A DNA stretch of 64,000 nt from Streptomyces sp. RKAG293 (GTDB lineage Bacteria > Actinomycetota > Actinomycetes > Streptomycetales > Streptomycetaceae): positions 992,001 to 1,056,000 of the forward strand of contig NZ_JAJOZB010000001.1 in NCBI RefSeq assembly GCF_023701745.1, written 5' to 3'. Under the pieces are notes generated by a model. The model had not been told where the DNA came from, made no database searches, and was given only the letters and a program-made list of their open reading frames with translations. The translations under genes were made by a program, and so were the position numbers. Shown in pieces: positions 60,034 through 64,000 of the stretch; positions within the stretch are counted from its first letter, which is position 1; each line of letters opens with the position of its first letter.

Positions 60034-60980
60034 GACGGTTCCTGATCCGGCGGCTGCTGCTCGCGGTGCCCACGCTCGTCGGTGTGACGCTCGTGGTCTT
60101 CGCCACCGTGGCCCTGGTACCCGGCGACCCGGTCAGCGCGTTCCTGGGCCCGGGGGCTCCGCCGCAGGCGCGCCAGGAGCTGACCGACCGTCTCGGTCTG
60201 GACCGGCCGCTGCCCGTGCAATACACCGACTGGCTGACGCACGCCCTGCACGGCGACCTCGGCACGTCCATCGCCGGCCAGCGCCCCGTCGACCAACTGC
60301 TGTTGCCGGCGCTGGGCCAGACCCTGATCCTGTCGGCCGCGGCGTTCACGCTGGTCCTCATCGGCGGAACCCTGCTCGGCGCCATCGGTGCCCTGCGGCC
60401 CCGCGGGCCGCTCGGCAGGGTGTCGGGCGCGCTGAGCACCCTGTCGGTGTCCGCCCCGCAGTACTCGGTGGCGCTGCTGCTGATCGCCGTCTTCGCGGTG
60501 CGGCTGCGCTGGCTGCCGGCCGGCGGTACGCATGACGTCTTCGGCGACGGCGGACTGCCGGACCTGCTGCGCCATCTGATCCTGCCCGCCGTGGCGGCCG
60601 CCCTGGTTCCGCTGGGGCTCACCGCCAAGGTGTTCCGGGCCGCACTCGGTTCGGTCCTCGCGGGCGATCTCGCCGACAGCCTGCGGGCCCGCGGGCTGAG
60701 CCGTACGGCGGTGCTGCGGCACTGCGTGCACAACGCCTCCCCCGCGCTGCTCACCATCGGCGGCCTCCAACTGGCCTATCTGCTGGAGGGCGTGGTCTTC
60801 GTGGAGACCCTCTTCGCCTGGCCCGGTCTCGGGCACCTGCTCTACGACGCACTCACCGCACGTGACCTGCCCCTCATCCAGGGCGGCGTCCTGGTGGTCG
60901 CGGTGGCCTTCGTCGGCGTCAACATCCTGGTCGACACGGCCCACGCCTGGATCGACCCGCGCGTCCGGAGCCCCCGATGA
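60030..60980 (+). CDS. ABC transporter permease, DppB-type
   Basis: A 316-aa inner-membrane permease of the peptide/nickel importer family. It begins MRRFLIRRLLLAVPTLVGVTLVVF (TM1), has five to six membrane segments, and carries the EAA loop ADSLRARGLSRTAVLRHCVHNA that contacts the ATPase. It is first of five genes (permease, permease, ATPase, ATPase, binding protein), each junction except the last overlapping by ATGA. The substrate may be a peptide, nickel or another small ligand. The divergent biosynthetic cluster could be its partner, but this is inference. Confidence 0.93.
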   Translation: MRRFLIRRLLLAVPTLVGVTLVVFATVALVPGDPVSAFLGPGAPPQARQELTDRLGLDRPLPVQYTDWLTHALHGDLGTSIAGQRPVDQLLLPALGQTLILSAAAFTLVLIGGTLLGAIGALRPRGPLGRVSGALSTLSVSAPQYSVALLLIAVFAVRLRWLPAGGTHDVFGDGGLPDLLRHLILPAVAAALVPLGLTAKVFRAALGSVLAGDLADSLRARGLSRTAVLRHCVHNASPALLTIGGLQLAYLLEGVVFVETLFAWPGLGHLLYDALTARDLPLIQGGVLVVAVAFVGVNILVDTAHAWIDPRVRSPR

Positions 60981-61876
60981 CCGTGCTCCGCACCGATACC
61001 TCCGCCCGAGAGCGACTCCCCTTCCGAGCCCTGTGGGCCGCCACACTGGGACGTGACGCCGGGCTGCTGCTGCCCGCCGCGCTCGCCGCACTGCTGCTCC
61101 TGCTGGCCGTCGCCGCACCGCTGATCGCCCCGTACGACCCGGTCGCCGGATCACTGCAGGTGCGCCTGCTCGACCCCGGTAGTCCCGGTCATCTCCTGGG
61201 GACCGACGGGCAGGGCCGCGACGTGCTCAGCCGGCTGATCTGGGCCGCCCGCCCCTCCCTGATCGGCGGGTTCGTCCCGGTGGCGATCGCCGCGACGGCC
61301 GGCACCGCGCTGGGCATCGCCGCCGGGCTCGGCGGCCGGGTCACCGAACAGGCACTGCTGCGGTCGCTCGACGTGCTGTACGCGTTCCCGGGAATCCTGC
61401 TGGCGATGACCATCGCCACCCTGATGCCGGCGGGCCTGGGCGCGACCGTGCTCTCGCTGTCGGTGGTGCTCACTCCGGCGGTGGCCCGGGTCGCCCATAC
61501 CGAGGTGGCGCGGATCCGCACCGCCGAATACCTGGAGGCGGCCAGGGTCAGCGGCGCCGGACGCACCCTCGTCGCCGTCCGCCAGGTCCTGCCGGTCGTC
61601 GCGCCGGTGATCCTGGCCTACGCCTCGTCCCTGATCGGGCTGTCCGTGGTGTACGCGGCCGGGCTCTCGTTCCTCGGACTCGGCGTTCCGCCGCCCACCG
61701 CCGAATGGGGAGCGATGCTCGACGACCTGCGCCCCAGTCTGCTCACCCACCCCGGCGTCGCCGTCCTTCCCGCCCTCACCATCCTCATCGTCTCGGTGGT
61801 CTTCAACACCCTCGGCGAGGCGCTGCGGCGCCGCATCGGCGATCCGAGTGACCTCGCACCGGAGACGGTCCGATGA
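60977..61876 (+). CDS. ABC transporter permease, DppC-type
   Basis: A 299-aa permease paired with the DppB-type protein. The N-terminal TM (LLLPAALAALLLLLAVAAPLIAPYDP) is followed by LLGTDGQGRDVLSRLIWAARPSLIGG and an EAA loop IRTAEYLEAARVSGAGRTLVAVRQVLP, then WGAMLDDLRPSLLTHPG typical of DppC. It overlaps both neighbours by ATGA. Confidence 0.94.
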   Translation: MTVLRTDTSARERLPFRALWAATLGRDAGLLLPAALAALLLLLAVAAPLIAPYDPVAGSLQVRLLDPGSPGHLLGTDGQGRDVLSRLIWAARPSLIGGFVPVAIAATAGTALGIAAGLGGRVTEQALLRSLDVLYAFPGILLAMTIATLMPAGLGATVLSLSVVLTPAVARVAHTEVARIRTAEYLEAARVSGAGRTLVAVRQVLPVVAPVILAYASSLIGLSVVYAAGLSFLGLGVPPPTAEWGAMLDDLRPSLLTHPGVAVLPALTILIVSVVFNTLGEALRRRIGDPSDLAPETVR

Positions 61877-62691
61877 CCCCGCACGCGCCGCGGGCGACCG
61901 GCCGACCCGCGCTGCTCGTCGAGGAGTTGTCCGTCGACTACCCGGGCCGCGACGCCCCCGTCCATGCCGTCGACGCCGTGTCGCTCTCCGTCGAGCCGGG
62001 CGGCGCCCTGGTGCTGCTCGGTGAGTCGGGCAGCGGCAAGACCACGCTCGCCAGGACCGTGGTCGGACTGCCCGGCCGCAACGCCCGGGTCACCGGCCGG
62101 ATCCGACTCGGCGCGACCGACCTGCGCGCTCTGACCGAGCGGGAGTTCTCCCGGGTGCGGGGCAGCCGGATCGGCTATGTGCCGCAGGATCCCACCGGTT
62201 CGCTCGACCCGTTGCGCCGCATCGGTCCGCAGATCACCGAAGTCCTGCGCCGGCACCAGGTGGTCACCACCCGCCGCGCGGCCCGGGAGGCCGTACCCGG
62301 ACTGCTGACCACGGCGGGAGTCCCGGAACCGGAGCGCATCGCGCGCAGCTTCCCGCATGAACTCTCCGGCGGGCTGCGCCAGCGTGCGGCGATCGCCCTC
62401 GCGGTCGCCTGCGAGCCCGAGCTGCTGATCGCCGATGAGCCGACCACGGCGCTCGACGCGCTGGTCCGATCGCAGATCCTGGATCTGTTCAGCGGTCTGC
62501 GCAGCCGGCACGGCATCGCGGTACTTCTCGTCACCCATGACCTCGCGGTGGCCCGCCGGGTGGGCGGACAGGTGGCGGTGATGCGCGCCGGACGCATCGT
62601 CGAGTCGGGCCCGTCCGACCAGGTGCTCTCCCGGCCGGCGCACCACTTCACCGCGGAGCTCGTCGCGGCCCGGGCGGGGGCACGCCGATGA
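61873..62691 (+). CDS. ABC transporter ATP-binding protein, DppD-type
   Basis: A 272-aa ATPase: Walker A LGESGSGKTTLARTVVGL, Q loop YVPQDPTGSLDPL, signature LSGGLRQRAAIALAVA, Walker B ELLIADEPTTALDALV and the switch His in LLVTHDLAVARRVG. The C-terminal HHFTAELVAARAG is shorter than in DppD of Escherichia coli, lacking its Cys-rich end. Confidence 0.95.
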   Translation: MTPHAPRATGRPALLVEELSVDYPGRDAPVHAVDAVSLSVEPGGALVLLGESGSGKTTLARTVVGLPGRNARVTGRIRLGATDLRALTEREFSRVRGSRIGYVPQDPTGSLDPLRRIGPQITEVLRRHQVVTTRRAAREAVPGLLTTAGVPEPERIARSFPHELSGGLRQRAAIALAVACEPELLIADEPTTALDALVRSQILDLFSGLRSRHGIAVLLVTHDLAVARRVGGQVAVMRAGRIVESGPSDQVLSRPAHHFTAELVAARAGARR

Positions 62692-63485
62692 GCGTCAGCG
62701 CGGGGACCGGCGGCGAGAACACTCCCCTGCTCCACCTCACCGACGTCACCAAGCGGTATCCGGGCGGGCGGCTCGCGCTGGGAGGAGTCAGCCTGGGCGT
62801 CGGGCGCGGCGAGACGGTCGGCCTGGTCGGCGAGTCCGGTTCGGGCAAGTCCACCCTCGCCCGGCTGGCGCTGGGGCTGCTCGCCCCTGATACCGGTTCG
62901 GTCCGCTTCGCCGGACACGACCCCTACCGGCTCCGCGGCCGGAGCGCACGGGCCGTACGCGGACGGCTGCAGTTCGTTCCGCAGAATCCCGGCGGCTCGC
63001 TCAACCCCGGTCTGCGGGCCGGGGAGGCGGTGGCGTTCCCGCTGGGCCTGCACGGCGTCCCGCGACGGGACCGGCCGCAGGCGGTGGCCGCGCTCTTCCA
63101 GCGGGTCGGACTCGACCCCGGACTGGCCCGGCGCTACCCGCGCGAACTGTCCGGCGGGCAGTTGCAGCGAGTGGCCATCGCACGCGCCCTGGCTCCCGGC
63201 CCGGAGCTGCTGGTCTGTGACGAACCCACCTCCGCTCTGGACCGCACCGTCCAGGCACAGGTCCTGGACCTGCTGGTGGAGCTCCAGGACACCACCGGTA
63301 TCGGGTGTCTGTTCATCTCCCACGATCTCGCGGTCGTCCGGCACCTGGCCGACCGGGTGCTGGTCCTGCGGCACGGACAGGTGGTGGAGGAGGGGCCGGT
63401 CGCCGACATGTGGCGGGCACCCCGCCATCCCTACACCCGCGCCCTGCTCGCCGCCGCCGGCGACGAACCGGCCGATCTCCCCTGA
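62688..63485 (+). CDS. ABC transporter ATP-binding protein, DppF-type
   Basis: A 265-aa ATPase: Walker A VGESGSGKSTLARLALGLL, Q loop FVPQNPGGSLNPG, signature LSGGQLQRVAIARALA, Walker B ELLVCDEPTSALDRTV and the switch His in LFISHDLAVVRHLAD. It forms the heterodimeric motor with the DppD-type protein. It overlaps the previous gene by ATGA. Confidence 0.95.
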   Translation: MSVSAGTGGENTPLLHLTDVTKRYPGGRLALGGVSLGVGRGETVGLVGESGSGKSTLARLALGLLAPDTGSVRFAGHDPYRLRGRSARAVRGRLQFVPQNPGGSLNPGLRAGEAVAFPLGLHGVPRRDRPQAVAALFQRVGLDPGLARRYPRELSGGQLQRVAIARALAPGPELLVCDEPTSALDRTVQAQVLDLLVELQDTTGIGCLFISHDLAVVRHLADRVLVLRHGQVVEEGPVADMWRAPRHPYTRALLAAAGDEPADLP

Positions 63486-63563
63486 CCGTTCGGGCCGCCC
63501 CCGCCCCATCCACTTCTTCGTACCCGTCGACACCGGCATCTCCACCGACCCCGAGGACTCACG

Positions 63564-64000
63564 ATGACGCACCACCACGCCACGCCACGCTTCCGGCGCA
63601 GAACCGGGGCCCTGCTGACCGCGGGACTGCTGCTCGCGGCCGCCGGCTGCGGATCGGCGGCCACCACGACGGGTTCGGACGGTCCGGGTGCCTCCGACAC
63701 CAACGGCCGGGGCGGCACCCTGGTCATCGGCGCGACCGGCAAGCTGCCCAACCCCGACACCGTCATCGGCGGTGCCGGATTCGAGGGCAAGCGCCTGGTC
63801 AGCTTCCAGTTGTACGAGGGGCTGACCCGCTACGACCTGTCCAGGACCGACGCGCCCCCGGAGATCACCGGCGCGCTCGCGGAGTCCTGGAAGGTCGCCG
63901 CCGACGCCAGAACCTGGACCTTCACCCTGCGCAAGGGCGTGAAGTTCCAGGACGGCACCCCCTTCGACGCCGACTCGGTCGTCTTCAACCTCGACCGCTA
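63564..64000 (+). CDS. Peptide/nickel-type ABC substrate-binding lipoprotein, N-terminal part
   Basis: Begins [20 protein letters not shown] with a lipobox ending LLAAAGC, so it is an anchored binding protein. The mature part opens with [17 protein letters not shown], then [54 protein letters not shown], the standard start of family 5 (SBP_bac_5) proteins. It runs off the window. It lies 78 bases after the last ATPase gene and completes the importer. Confidence 0.94.
   Translation, partial: MTHHHATPRFRRRTGALLTAGLLLAAAGCGSAATTTGSDGPGASDTNGRGGTLVIGATGKLPNPDTVIGGAGFEGKRLVSFQLYEGLTRYDLSRTDAPPEITGALAESWKVAADARTWTFTLRKGVKFQDGTPFDADSVVFNLDR

Noticed and set aside
1-64000. tRNA genes, rRNA, insertion sequences, attachment sites
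   Set aside because: No cloverleaf-like sequences with a T-loop consensus, no transposase or integrase motifs and no terminal repeats were recognised on reading both strands; short tRNAs could still be missed by eye.

Overview
The window is a 64 kb piece of a very GC-rich actinomycete chromosome, most likely Streptomyces or a close relative. The reasons are strong G/C bias at codon third positions, many GTG/TTG starts, 4-base ATGA/GTGA overlaps inside operons, an abundance of two-component, TetR and SpoIIE-type regulators, secreted proteins with Pro/Thr linkers, and cysteine-ended leader peptides of the HIDLQR type. No IS element, prophage gene, CRISPR array, tRNA or rRNA was seen.

Layout. 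0-0.9 kb: tail of a metallo-beta-lactamase-fold hydrolase and a small orphan. 1.1-4.1 kb (minus strand): a compact lasso-peptide locus with a precursor, a cyclase and a single protein that fuses the leader-recognition domain to the leader peptidase. The predicted 16-residue core has a Gly1-Asp9 ring and a YYW end. No transporter sits beside it. 4.3-6.4 kb: a ROK regulator flanked by AATTGA palindromes and an orphan gene. 6.4-11.5 kb: a two-component pair divergent from a flavin-based electron-transfer operon (ferric-reductase-like protein, FMN-binding lipoprotein-like protein, ApbE flavinyltransferase). 11.8-17.3 kb: TolB-like propeller, MFS, PhoX-type phosphatase and a secreted metallophosphatase. 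17.5-20.9 kb: an orphan type I-G-like Cas3 helicase-nuclease and a winged-helix protein. 21.1-23.3 kb: cynR, carbonic anhydrase and cyanase. 23.4-35.2 kb: a cupin, secreted proteins, a SpoIIE/HATPase protein whose phosphatase domain looks degenerate, two more two-component pairs, a CAP-domain protein, a lipoprotein and a methyltransferase. 35.2-45.7 kb: stand-alone ClpX, TetR with DinB, a small phosphatase, a DHFR-like protein, a TetR-controlled DHA2 exporter with three phased operators, leucyl aminopeptidase, GNAT and a quinone oxidoreductase. 45.8-51.6 kb: leader peptide, three luciferase-like monooxygenases and an MFS transporter, which looks like sulfur-compound utilisation. 51.6-59.4 kb (minus strand): a five-gene overlapping biosynthetic operon (ATC-hydrolase-like protein, asparagine synthetase, flavin reductase, HpaB-type monooxygenase, methyltransferase) flanked by an XRE and a LuxR-type regulator. 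59.6-64 kb: two unusual mini-ORFs and a Dpp/Opp-type ABC importer that runs off the window.

The most interesting items are the lasso peptide with a B1-B2 fusion, the small cluster at 52-59 kb that has no NRPS or PKS, the two 42-codon cysteine leader peptides (one in front of an acetyltransferase), a possible leaderless cysteine mini-ORF upstream of the LuxR gene, the solitary Cas3, and the degenerate receiver and phosphatase domains. All functions are read from sequence by eye; no database search was made.
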